Below are positions 1 through 8,494 of a DNA stretch of 53,358 nucleotides, piece by piece. Within the stretch, counting starts at the first letter, position 1; each line of letters opens with the position of its first letter. Source of the stretch: Acidimicrobiia bacterium (GTDB lineage: Bacteria > Actinomycetota > Acidimicrobiia > IMCC26256 > PALSA-610). The notes under the pieces were generated by a model. That model made no database searches. It was not told the DNA's origin and saw only the letters and a program-made list of their open reading frames with translations. Made by a program: the position numbers and the translations under genes. The stretch covers positions 1-53,358 of the forward strand of contig JADGOO010000002.1 in NCBI GenBank assembly GCA_017882905.1, written 5' to 3'.

Positions 1-104
1 AAGATGCGTCGGCTGCGCAGCCGACGGCCACGGCGCATCGCCTCGACCGCCATCGCCGAGGTGGTGACGGGCGGGCGATCGTCGTCAAGGTGCGAGAGAT
101 CCAT
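1..104 (-). CDS. N-terminus of an unknown protein, truncated by window edge; possibly anti-sigma or regulator downstream of the ECF sigma gene
   Basis: ATG at 104 (minus) just after the TGA of the ECF sigma ORF; reads MDLSHLDDDRPPVTTSAMAVEAMRRGRRLRSRR; runs off the window. Confidence 0.45.
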   Translation of the reverse strand, partial: MDLSHLDDDRPPVTTSAMAVEAMRRGRRLRSRRI

Positions 105-107
105 CGC

Positions 108-629
108 TCAGTCCTCCAATGTGCTGCGCAGCGCGCCAAGCCCGCGCGCGGCGTGCTGCTTGATGGCCCCAGCGCTGACGCCGAGCAGGTCGGCAACGGC
201 GGCTTCGGGCAGATCAGCGACGTATCGCAGCAGGACGACCTGGCGCTGACGGCGAGGCAGCGCCGACAGCGCGCGATGGAGGTCGACACGGTCGGCGACG
301 CCGTCGGCGATCGCACGGTCGGGCGGCCGGCGCGGCGCACCCTCGGAGCGAGCCGCGTGCTGCGCTCGACGCCACCGATCGAGCGCAATGTTCGCACTCA
401 CTCGCACCACCCATGGTGTCGCATCGCCAACCCTCGTCACTTTCGTCCACCGGGCGAACGCCCGGGCGCACGCCTCCTGAGCACACTCCTCCGCGTCGGC
501 GCGATCGCCGAGCAGGCGATAGGCGACTCGGTATCCGGCCGCGTGCAAACCTGGGAACGCCGCTTCGAAATCAACCCCGACCAGCGGGATCGCGCCGTCG
601 TCGGCGCCGCGAGCTTCCACCACAGCCAC
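108..629 (-). CDS. ECF-type RNA polymerase sigma factor
   Basis: sigma-70 region 2 (GYRVAYRLLGDRADAEECAQEACARAFARW) and region 4 (LPRRQRQVVLLRYVADLPEAAVADLLGVSAGAIKQHAARGLGALR); GTG start. Confidence 0.85.
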   Translation of the reverse strand: MAVVEARGADDGAIPLVGVDFEAAFPGLHAAGYRVAYRLLGDRADAEECAQEACARAFARWTKVTRVGDATPWVVRVSANIALDRWRRAQHAARSEGAPRRPPDRAIADGVADRVDLHRALSALPRRQRQVVLLRYVADLPEAAVADLLGVSAGAIKQHAARGLGALRSTLED

Positions 630-712
630 CCAGTCTCACGTTCGGCGAGGCCGCCACGTTGACACCGGGCACGAGGTTTCCGGCATCAAGCGCGTCTCCA
701 CGCACCGCGGCG

Positions 713-1192
713 CTACGGGCGGGTGGCGCGGACGCGGCCCTCGGGGTCGGCACCCTGTTCGTTCAGTGTGTAGAACCGCAGCTGGATGCCGTCGGGATCG
801 TCGAACGACATGATGAAGCCGATCGGCGCGTCGATGATGTCGGAGTGAGCGATGCCCAGCTCCTCGAGGCGCGTCGCCCACGCGTCGATGTCGGGACGAC
901 CGCACAACATGACCGCGAAGAAGTCGAAGCCGGCGATCCCGCGCGCCGCCGCAGGGTGCTCCCGCAACGCCAGCGCGAGATCTCCTTTCGCCTTGTACGA
1001 GACGCCGCGCACGACGCCGTCGGAGTCGTCGCGGAACTCCATCAGCGGCTCGAGGTCGAAGACACGCTCGTACCACGCCCGGCTCCGGACCAGATCAGAG
1101 ACCGGGACCTTCACGTGGTGCACCCCGAGTATCTCCCCGATGCCCACGTCTCGCTCCTGCGCCATGGTGCGAATCATGCCCGCTCGAAGCAA
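713..1192 (-). CDS. VOC (glyoxalase/bleomycin-resistance-like) family protein
   Basis: GVHHVKVPVSDLVRSRAWYERVF and SFDDPDGIQLRFYTL motifs; start could be internal (MAQERD). Confidence 0.8.
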   Translation of the reverse strand: MLRAGMIRTMAQERDVGIGEILGVHHVKVPVSDLVRSRAWYERVFDLEPLMEFRDDSDGVVRGVSYKAKGDLALALREHPAAARGIAGFDFFAVMLCGRPDIDAWATRLEELGIAHSDIIDAPIGFIMSFDDPDGIQLRFYTLNEQGADPEGRVRATRP

Positions 1193-1262
1193 TCTCGTCG
1201 AAGCGGACGCGGCCGGCGCGGGCCGCGGAAGCGCACGCGCCGACGGCCGTTAGCGTCGGGGC

Positions 1263-1868
1263 GTGGCCAAGCACAATCGCTTCGGGCTCACCCGGCGGGA
1301 TCGAGTCGTCGTCGCGACGGTTGTCGCGATCCTCGCCACGACCATCGGGACGACGGTCGTCGTGGTCAGGAGCATCGGGCCCTTCACGCTGAAGCTGCCG
1401 AAGTTCGCGGTGCCGGGGCCGGGGCCGGACGCGTCGCCGCGCGAGCTCGCCGTTGCGGCAACCACGGTCCCGCCGACACCGCGAGCGTGTGGCGCGTTCC
1501 ACGACATCCGGTCGATCGGCACCGCGACGGGCCGCGTCGATCTCGACATCGCACTCCAACATCGCGACTTCCCGCACTACAAGGCCGCGCTCACGCTGCT
1601 GCTCATCGCGTTCGACCGCGACCTCGCCCGGGCGATCCCCGCCGCGAGCGGGCCGCTGCGCGACCACCTCGCGCTCGCGCGCGGGTCCGTCGATGCCGGG
1701 CTCGCCGCTATCCGCTCCGCACGCGTGGCCACCGACTACGACCCGGTCACGCACGCCGAGGCAGGCTGGTCGCAGCTCGAGATCGCGGATCAGCTACTCG
1801 GAGCGAGCTGCGGCGGCGGCCTCGCGCCGCCACCGCAGGACCCGTTTGCGTCGATGAACGTCGGGTAG
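1263..1868 (+). CDS. hypothetical membrane-anchored or secreted protein
   Basis: ORF with N-terminal hydrophobic segment (VVVATVVAILATTIGTTVVVV); no recognised domain. Confidence 0.55.
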   Translation: MAKHNRFGLTRRDRVVVATVVAILATTIGTTVVVVRSIGPFTLKLPKFAVPGPGPDASPRELAVAATTVPPTPRACGAFHDIRSIGTATGRVDLDIALQHRDFPHYKAALTLLLIAFDRDLARAIPAASGPLRDHLALARGSVDAGLAAIRSARVATDYDPVTHAEAGWSQLEIADQLLGASCGGGLAPPPQDPFASMNVG

Positions 1869-1953
1869 CCGGCCGGCGAGCGCGACTACCGTGCACCAGC
1901 GCCAGGCGCCTCGGCCACCGACACGGCGAGCGCCGCGGATTCGGGGATCTTCT

Positions 1954-3291
1954 GTGGTTCTGAAGTTCGCAGATTGTGAGCTCGATCTGGCCCGCGTGCT
2001 CCTGCGCCGCGGCGGTCGCGAGATCAAGCTCGAGCCTCAGGTGTTCGACGTGCTTGCGCATCTCGTCCAGCGCCGCGGTGAGGTCGTGCGCAAGGAGGAG
2101 CTGCTCGACGAGATCTGGGGAAATCGCTTCGTGAGCGAGTCGGCCCTGACGACGCGCATCAAGTCGGTACGCCAGGCGGTCGGCGACGACGGCAACCGCC
2201 AATCGATCATCCGGACGGTGCACGGGAAGGGCTACGAGTTCGTGGCGCCCGTCGAGGAGGTCGACGGCGCCGAACAACCAACCGGGACCGGCGCGATCCC
2301 GGGGCTCCCCGCCGCGGTGCAGCCGCTCATCGGACGCGACCTGCTGCTCGACCTGCTCGTAGGCGCGCTCACCACGCATCGTCTGATCACGCTCGTGGGT
2401 CCGGGCGGTGTCGGCAAGACGTCGCTCTCGTTGGAGCTCGCACGGGCGGTGGCTGCCAACTACCCCGACGGCGTGAACCTCGTGGAGCTCGTGAGCGTGG
2501 TCGACGAAGACGCCACGATCGCGGCCGTCGCGACGGCGGTCGACGTGAACGTGCGCCGCGGCAGCACGATCGAAGACGCGATACTCGAGATGCTGCGGCC
2601 GCGGAGCTCCCTGCTGGTCCTCGACAACTGTGAGCACTTGATCGAACCCGTCGCCGAGCTCGTGAGTCGCATCCTGCGCGAAGCGCCGCTGGTGTCGATC
2701 GTGGCGACGAGTCGTGAACCACTGGCCGTTCCGGGCGAACGCGTGTGGTCGGTCGAGCCGCTCTCCACGGCCGGGGCGACCGGCCTCGACGAGCACGGCC
2801 TGATGAGCATCCCGGCCGTCGCGCTGTTCGTGGAGCGGGCCCGGGCCGCCGACCCCGAGTTCGTCCTCGACGCGACGACTGCGCCCGTGGTGGTCGAGAT
2901 CTGCCGGCGCCTCGACGGCATCCCACTCGCGATCGAGCTCGCCGCGGCGCGCGCCCGTGTGGTCGACGTGGCCGAGATCGCGCGGCGCCTCGACGAGCGG
3001 TTCGGGCTCCTGAAGGCGATGCGCCGAGGTAGCGATCCGCGCCACCGCACCATGCACGACGCGATCAGCTGGTCGTACGACCTGCTCGCACCCGATGAAC
3101 AAGAGCTGTTCACCACGCTCTCGGTGTTCGCCGGACCGTTCGATCTCGGTTCGGCCGAGTCGATGTGCACGACGGGCGATGCGCTCGATCTGCTCACGCG
3201 GCTCACCGAGCGCTCGATGCTCTCGGTACGCCGGCCCGCCGGCACCGGCACCCGCTACGAGGTCTTGGAGACGCTGCGCGAATACGGCTGA
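1954..3291 (+). CDS. wHTH (OmpR/PhoB-type) + NB-ATPase transcriptional regulator, N-terminal part ending at an in-frame TGA
   Basis: wHTH KFADCELDLARVLLRRGGREIKLEPQVFDVLAHLVQRRGEVVRKEELLDEIWG; P-loop GPGGVGKTS; LDNCEHLIEPVAELV; probable GTG start at 1954; TGA at 3289-3291. Confidence 0.8.
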   Translation: MVLKFADCELDLARVLLRRGGREIKLEPQVFDVLAHLVQRRGEVVRKEELLDEIWGNRFVSESALTTRIKSVRQAVGDDGNRQSIIRTVHGKGYEFVAPVEEVDGAEQPTGTGAIPGLPAAVQPLIGRDLLLDLLVGALTTHRLITLVGPGGVGKTSLSLELARAVAANYPDGVNLVELVSVVDEDATIAAVATAVDVNVRRGSTIEDAILEMLRPRSSLLVLDNCEHLIEPVAELVSRILREAPLVSIVATSREPLAVPGERVWSVEPLSTAGATGLDEHGLMSIPAVALFVERARAADPEFVLDATTAPVVVEICRRLDGIPLAIELAAARARVVDVAEIARRLDERFGLLKAMRRGSDPRHRTMHDAISWSYDLLAPDEQELFTTLSVFAGPFDLGSAESMCTTGDALDLLTRLTERSMLSVRRPAGTGTRYEVLETLREYG

Positions 3292-4467
3292 ACCCGCCTC
3301 GGCGATGCTCGGGCGGGCGAGATGTTCCAGGCTCATGCCGCACACTTCGCGGCGGAGGCGGCTTCGGTGCAGGCCGAGCTGTGCGGTCCCGGCGAGCCGG
3401 GCGCGATGGCACGCGCGGAGGCGTCGTTCGCCGATCTGCGCGCCGCGCAGCGGTTCGCGGTCGAGACCGGTGGCTTCGACGAGGCGTTCGGTCTCATCGG
3501 ATCGATTCGAGAGTTCGCGATGCGCGCCATGCGCTACGAAGTGTTCGCCTGGGCCGACGTGGCCGCCCGCGCGCCCGGAGCCGGCGACCATCCGTTGCGG
3601 CCCGTGCTGACGGGAATGCGGTCGTACGGGGCGTTCGTGTGGGGCGAGTTCGACCTGGCCGTGTCGCTCGCCCACGAGGCGCGCGACCTCGAAGCAACGC
3701 TCGGCGTTCATCCCAGCGGTCTTGCCGAGCGCGTGCTCGCCAACGTGCTGTGCATCGTCGGGCGCGGCGCCGAAGGCGATGCGGAATCAGCGCGACAGGT
3801 CGAGGTTGCCGAAGAGTCGGGCAATCGCTCGAGCATCGTCCACGCGTGCTACATGGCCGCGGTGGCCCGCAGCTCGGTCGGCGACGACGTCGCCGCCGGC
3901 CGCCTCGTGGCCCGCGCCCGGTCGGAGGCGACGAAGACCAACAGCCCGACCGACCTGGCGTCGGCGTACGTGGCGGAGGGCTTCGCCGCCCGCAGCGATG
4001 ACGATGCGCTCGCCGCGTTCGTGCGCGCCGAGCAGCTCGCGACCGCGGCCGGCAACCGCTGGATGGCCGCGTTCGCACGCACCGAAGCAAGCGGCCTGCT
4101 GGTGCACCGCGGCGCGCTCGACGAGGGGTGCGCGCGCCTCGCCGAGATGGTCGCCGTCTGGTACCGAGCCGGCGAGTGGTCCCAGCAATGGCACACGCTC
4201 TCGCGGTGCGTGATCGCACTGCACCGTGTCGGCCACACCGCGCTCGCCACCGAGCTGGTGGGCGCGATCGAAGCCCATGCGATGCTCGGTGTCGCGCCGA
4301 TGAGCCCCACGCTTCGTCTCCTCGCCTTCGAGACGCGCGACGTGCTGATCGACGAGCTGGGCGATGCGCAGGCCGCGGAGCTCCGGGCGGCCGGCGCGTC
4401 ACGTCCGGTCGAGGACATCGTTCGCCGCACGCGCAACGGCTTGCTCGGACGGCCACTCGACACGTGA
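3292..4467 (+). CDS. C-terminal (helical/TPR-like) part of the same regulator, same frame after the TGA; possible independent start at ATG 3322
   Basis: same reading frame as 1954-3291; continuous reading ...LETLREYG[TGA]TRLGDARAGEMFQAHAAHFAAEA... Confidence 0.6.
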   Translation, partial: TRLGDARAGEMFQAHAAHFAAEAASVQAELCGPGEPGAMARAEASFADLRAAQRFAVETGGFDEAFGLIGSIREFAMRAMRYEVFAWADVAARAPGAGDHPLRPVLTGMRSYGAFVWGEFDLAVSLAHEARDLEATLGVHPSGLAERVLANVLCIVGRGAEGDAESARQVEVAEESGNRSSIVHACYMAAVARSSVGDDVAAGRLVARARSEATKTNSPTDLASAYVAEGFAARSDDDALAAFVRAEQLATAAGNRWMAAFARTEASGLLVHRGALDEGCARLAEMVAVWYRAGEWSQQWHTLSRCVIALHRVGHTALATELVGAIEAHAMLGVAPMSPTLRLLAFETRDVLIDELGDAQAAELRAAGASRPVEDIVRRTRNGLLGRPLDT

Positions 4468-5727
4468 CACCACACCGATCCGCGCGCCCGCTCTCGTGCG
4501 AGCCACGTCGCCGAGGTACGCACGGACGTGGGCGGCCAGGTCGCCGGCGTCACGGCCGAAGCCGGCGATCAGGTTCGACCGACGGCGGCGCATGAACGGC
4601 AGACCGAGCACATAGAGGCCGGGCATGCGAGCCACGCCCCCGTCGTGGACGACCCGATGGCGATGATCGAACGCCGCGGCATCCAGCCACGGGTACGTGG
4701 GGCGGTAGCCGGTGGCCCAGACGACGGTCGAGAACGCCGCGAGGTCGAGGCTCGTCGGCGGGGCCGGCACGACGGTCGGTTGCGCAGGGCGCGGCGGTCC
4801 GACTTCGCCCTCGAGCCCGTTGGACGTGACGAACTCGTCGATGCGGTGCAGCAGGCGCGCTTGCTTCAGATCGGCGTTGGCGACCAGGCTCGCGAGCGCA
4901 CCGGAGCACTGCGCGGTGCGTCCCGAGATCCCCACGAGCCGGCCGACGCACCGCACGCCCTGCGCGCCGAGCGCGTTCAGATCGAGGTCGCTGTGCTCAT
5001 TCGTGCCGACAAGCTGCACCGAGGCGTGGCGCCGCGCGCGGTCAATGTCGTCGACTTCGTCGTAGCGCTCGTCGAGCTGGCCGATGGCGTCGAGCCACCA
5101 GTACACGTCGCGTTCCCGGTACGAACGCGGGAGGCGCACGTGCTCCCCTACCGCGATCGTGACCGCGCGTCCACTGCGCTGCAGCTCGGAGGCGATCTGC
5201 ACGCCGGACGCCGACGCACCCACCACGAGGATCTCGCCATCGGGGTCAAGCTGGGCCGGCCGCCGGTAGTCGAGCGCGGTGAGCTGATCGATGCGGGTGG
5301 GAAGCTCGGCTCGGAGCGCGGGGACACGCGGTTCGCTCGATGCGCCGGTTGCCGCGACAACCACGTCGCACTGCCATGTGCCCGCGTCGGCGATCACAGC
5401 GAAGCCGTCGGCGGTGCGCCGCACTGCCGCGACCGTCACCCCGGTGAGCACCGGCGGCTCGAAGCGCCGGCGGTACGCCTCGAGGAACGCGACGGTCTCC
5501 TGCGCGGTCATGAAGCCGTGCGGGTCGCCGCCTCGGTAGCCGTGACCGGGCAACGCGTTCATCCAGCTCGGGGTGAGCAGGCGCAGGGAGTCCCAGCGCT
5601 CTGTGCGCCACGAGTGCGCAAGGTCACCGCGTTCCAGCACCACATGGTCGATGCCGGCGGTAACGAGGTGATGACTCATCGCGAGTCCGGCCGGGCCGGC
5701 ACCGACGATCACTACAGGCACACGCAT
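4399..5727 (-). CDS. FAD/NAD(P)-dependent flavin monooxygenase-like protein
   Basis: VVIVGAGPAGLAMSHHL (FAD Rossmann), EILVVGASASGVQIASEL (second Rossmann), ATGYRPTYPWL; GAGGAG SD upstream of ATG 5727. Confidence 0.85.
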   Translation of the reverse strand: MRVPVVIVGAGPAGLAMSHHLVTAGIDHVVLERGDLAHSWRTERWDSLRLLTPSWMNALPGHGYRGGDPHGFMTAQETVAFLEAYRRRFEPPVLTGVTVAAVRRTADGFAVIADAGTWQCDVVVAATGASSEPRVPALRAELPTRIDQLTALDYRRPAQLDPDGEILVVGASASGVQIASELQRSGRAVTIAVGEHVRLPRSYRERDVYWWLDAIGQLDERYDEVDDIDRARRHASVQLVGTNEHSDLDLNALGAQGVRCVGRLVGISGRTAQCSGALASLVANADLKQARLLHRIDEFVTSNGLEGEVGPPRPAQPTVVPAPPTSLDLAAFSTVVWATGYRPTYPWLDAAAFDHRHRVVHDGGVARMPGLYVLGLPFMRRRRSNLIAGFGRDAGDLAAHVRAYLGDVARTRAGARIGVVSRVEWPSEQAVARAANDVLDRT

Positions 5728-5765
5728 CACCATCTCCTCGTTACCGCCGTGGCTCGCCAGGGGCG

Positions 5766-6329
5766 TCAGGCGAGCTCGACTTGGACCAGCGTCGGGTTCG
5801 TCACGATGTCGAACACCGCCGACCGCTTCTGCGATTGGGCCACGATCGCGGCGATGTCGTCGCGCGACGCGTCGGCGTCGATGTCGTACGTGACCTTGAT
5901 CGCGTCGAATCCGTTGCGCACATCGCCGTCGATGCCGAGGATGCCCTGCAGGTCCATGCCGGCTTCGACGGTCGCCTTCACCGAGCGCAGCTGCACGCCG
6001 CGATGTGTCGCCACCGTCGCCACGCCCGCAGTGAGGCACGACGCCAGTGCGGCGAGGACGATCTCGGGCGGTGTGGCGCCATTGTCGTCCGACGCGAACA
6101 CCTCGGGGTGATCCGCCTCGATGCAGTACGCCTGGCGGTGCGCGTGCTCCTGGCCGAGGCCAGAGAAGTCGGTGATCGTGGTCCGGCTGTTCGTTCCCCG
6201 CACCCATTCGCAGCGGGCGCGCCACTGGAACTGCGCGGCCGCGGGCGCGTCGGTGAGAGCCTGACGAGCACCGCGCAAGGCGTCGATGTTCACGCCGTTG
6301 TCGACGGTCGGGGCGTCGGTCTGGGTCAT
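5766..6329 (-). CDS. OsmC family protein
   Basis: ATPPEIVLAALASCLTAGVATVA motif typical of OsmC-like proteins. Confidence 0.85.
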   Translation of the reverse strand: MTQTDAPTVDNGVNIDALRGARQALTDAPAAAQFQWRARCEWVRGTNSRTTITDFSGLGQEHAHRQAYCIEADHPEVFASDDNGATPPEIVLAALASCLTAGVATVATHRGVQLRSVKATVEAGMDLQGILGIDGDVRNGFDAIKVTYDIDADASRDDIAAIVAQSQKRSAVFDIVTNPTLVQVELA

Positions 6330-6495
6330 GTCGATTCTCCTGTTGCTCGGACCGCGGACCATGCGTGCCGCGGCCAACGCCAGAGTCCACGGTGCGGGCG
6401 GCCACGTCATGGAGGCGGGCTGGAGATCCACTGACGATCGCCGTCAACGAATCTCCACCCGACCTTCAGGACTCGGCGGACAGGTAGACCGCACG

Positions 6496-7359
6496 ATGCA
6501 GAGCGTGACCACATCGAGGCGAACCACGCGCGAGAAGGAAGCCGGCCACGACTGGCGGCAAGCCGGCGAAGCCTGGGGCCGACGAGCCAACGACTGGGCG
6601 TGCTTGTACGAGCACTACTCGCTCGACGTGCTCCTCGCCGTCTTCCAACGGCTCGGAGTGGGCCAGAACCTGGAGCTGCTCGACATCGCATGCGGCGCCG
6701 GGCTCGGGGCGCGCGTCGCCGACGCCTCCGGAGCGAGGGTCGCAGGGATCGACGCAGCCGCCGAGCTCATCGCGGTCGCCCGGGAACGGACTCCCAGCGC
6801 CGACCTCCGGGTGGGTTCGATGTTCGAGCTGCCGTGGGCCGACGCGTCGTTCGACGCGGTCGTGTCGATCAACGGCATCTGGGGCGGTTGCGAAGCCGCA
6901 CTCGACGAGGCATTCCGGGTGCTGCGCCCGGGTGGCACCGTGGGCATCAGCTTCTGGGGTGCCGGGCCGCCGCTCGATCTGCGGGCGTGCTTCAAGGTCT
7001 TCGCCCTTCACGCCCCGGATGAGCATGTCGCGTCGATGCGGCAGCTGAACGACATCAGTGCCCCGGGAGTCGCCGAGACGATGCTGGCGGGTGCCGGCTT
7101 CGACGTTGGCGAGCACGGGCGGCGCACGTCGGTGACCGAGTGGCCCGACGCCGACCTCGCGTGGCGCGCGCTGTCGAGCGTCGGTCCCGCCGTGCCGGCG
7201 TTGCAGTCCGGCGACCACGAGGCGATCAAGGCCGACCTGCTCGCCGCGATCGAGCCCTGCCGCGACGCACGGGGCGTTTACCGGTTGCGCAACGACCATC
7301 ACTTCGTGATCGCCCGCCGGCCGGGCGGAGCCGAGCAACACCCAACGAGGTCGACGTGA
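6496..7359 (+). CDS. class I SAM-dependent methyltransferase
   Basis: LELLDIACGAGLGARVADASGARVAGIDAAAELI; DASFDAVVSINGI; FRVLRPGGTVGISFW. Confidence 0.85.
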   Translation: MQSVTTSRRTTREKEAGHDWRQAGEAWGRRANDWACLYEHYSLDVLLAVFQRLGVGQNLELLDIACGAGLGARVADASGARVAGIDAAAELIAVARERTPSADLRVGSMFELPWADASFDAVVSINGIWGGCEAALDEAFRVLRPGGTVGISFWGAGPPLDLRACFKVFALHAPDEHVASMRQLNDISAPGVAETMLAGAGFDVGEHGRRTSVTEWPDADLAWRALSSVGPAVPALQSGDHEAIKADLLAAIEPCRDARGVYRLRNDHHFVIARRPGGAEQHPTRST

Positions 7360-7601
7360 CGATCGCGCGCGGTCCCCGACCGACCACACGCGACGAGATG
7401 TGGATCGACGGCGATCGCCTCTGCGTGCGACCGATCGACGGCACCGATGAGGAGCGATTGGCGCGGATGTTCGAGCGCCTCTCACCGAGGAGCATTCGCC
7501 ACCGGTTCTTCTCGCGCGCACGAAGCCGAGATCGCGCTCACCGTCGAAGACGCGTCTTTGATCGGCGCGCGCGCCGCGTGAGCGGCGTGAGAGAGAAGTA
7601 G
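7356..7601 (+). pseudogene. degraded GNAT N-acetyltransferase remnant
   Basis: GTG overlaps the methyltransferase stop; N-terminal GNAT-like MFERLSPRSIRHRFFSR, then frame loss; another frame directly reads HEAEIALTVEDASLIGARAA*, resembling the GNAT AEIAxxVxD strand; ORF end overlaps the tRNA-Glu 3' end. Confidence 0.5.
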
Positions 7602-7671
7602 CCCCGAGCGGATTCGAACCGCCGCTTCCGCCTTGAGAGGGCGGCGTCCTAGGCCACTAGACGACGGGGCC
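7599..7671 (-). tRNA. tRNA-Glu (anticodon CTC)
   Basis: minus: GGCCCCG-TC-GTCTAGTGGCCTAGGAC-GCCGCCCTCTCAAGGCGG-...-GGTTCGAATCC-...-CGGGGCT-A; 7-bp acceptor stem; CTC anticodon; no encoded CCA. Confidence 0.95.
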
Positions 7672-7693
7672 AGGCTGTGTGTTTGTCAGCTTG

Positions 7694-7766
7694 CTCGGGG
7701 GGGAGGACTCGAACCTCCAACCTCCTGATCCAGAGTCAGGCGTTCCGCCAATTGAACTACCCCCGA
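7694..7766 (-). tRNA. tRNA-Gln (anticodon CTG)
   Basis: minus: TCGGGGG-TAGTTCAATTGGCGGAACG-CCTGACTCTGGATCAGG-...-GGAGGTTCGAGTCCTCC-CCCCCGA-G; 7-bp acceptor stem; discriminator G. Confidence 0.95.
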
Positions 7767-8464
7767 ATGGGTGCCACGGCACGGCGTCGTCGCGGTAGCC
7801 CGAGCATGATAGCGAGTCCGGGTACGAGCTTTCCGATGCGATCATGGCGCTGCAGGCGGGCGTAGCCGAAGATGCGGCCGGCGGCCACCCGCACCGATTC
7901 TCGGAACAGGTACCGCACCTCCGACCAGCCTCGCACCGGACTGGTGTGGGTGGGTGAGGTGACGGCGTCGAGGTCGACCTCTTCGGCGATGTCGCGGATC
8001 CGGGCGTTGTGGTACGGATCGGAGACGAGGGTGACCTTGGAGATGCGCTCGGCGTGCAGGATGCGCGCCGCGGCTTGGAGCGACTCCCACGACGAGCGGC
8101 CCTGCACCTCGCGCAGGATCGCGCTCTGCGGCACACCACGGGCGTGCAGGTAGGTGGCACCGGTCGACGCTTCGGTGTACACGTCGCCCGGTTGCTTGCC
8201 GCCCGTGACCACGATCCGGGGGGCCACGTGGGCGCGCCACAGCTCGAACGCGTGGTCGAGACGGGCGGCGAGCACGGGCGACGGGCGTCCGTTGTACTGC
8301 GCGGCGCCGAGCACGATGATCGCTTCACTCGGCCGGCGGTTGTCGACACGCGACGCCTGCCAGACCTGCACGAAGATCACCACCCAGTAGACGAAGGCGA
8401 CGAGCGCACCGAGGAGCACGACCTTCACCGCCAGCCGGAGCAGTCGCAGTGGCGTGAACGGCAT
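7757..8464 (-). CDS. YdcF/SanA-like (DUF218) membrane protein
   Basis: SEAIIVLGAAQYNGRPSPVLAARLDHAFELWRAHVAPRIVVTGGKQPGD...TLVSDPYHNARI; N-terminal TM; stop TAG lies inside tRNA-Gln. Confidence 0.85.
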   Translation of the reverse strand: MPFTPLRLLRLAVKVVLLGALVAFVYWVVIFVQVWQASRVDNRRPSEAIIVLGAAQYNGRPSPVLAARLDHAFELWRAHVAPRIVVTGGKQPGDVYTEASTGATYLHARGVPQSAILREVQGRSSWESLQAAARILHAERISKVTLVSDPYHNARIRDIAEEVDLDAVTSPTHTSPVRGWSEVRYLFRESVRVAAGRIFGYARLQRHDRIGKLVPGLAIMLGLPRRRRAVAPIRG

Positions 8465-8494
8465 CCGTGCGGCGTCTCGCGGGTCGGGCGATCG

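Noticed and set aside
413-1963. 516-aa plus-strand ORF, and similar long opposite-strand ORFs (e.g. 4528-6111, 10330-12462, 14946-16748, 41413-43587)
   Set aside because: Typical high-GC antisense open frames (Arg/Ala/Pro/His-rich) overlying well-supported genes.
3289-3316. Selenocysteine insertion (SECIS) at the internal TGA
   Set aside because: The protein family is a regulatory ATPase without known Sec, the stem is only 6 bp with no recognisable SECIS loop motif, and GC-rich sequence readily gives such stems; kept only as a low-interest note.
1747-3711. 654-aa minus-strand ORF
   Set aside because: Shadow ORF of the wHTH/ATPase regulator; low-complexity Arg/His/Glu-rich translation without domains.
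4399-6447. 682-aa single ORF on minus strand as one protein
   Set aside because: The first ~240 residues are an out-of-frame read of OsmC; the real monooxygenase starts at ATG 5727 with a GAGGAG SD.
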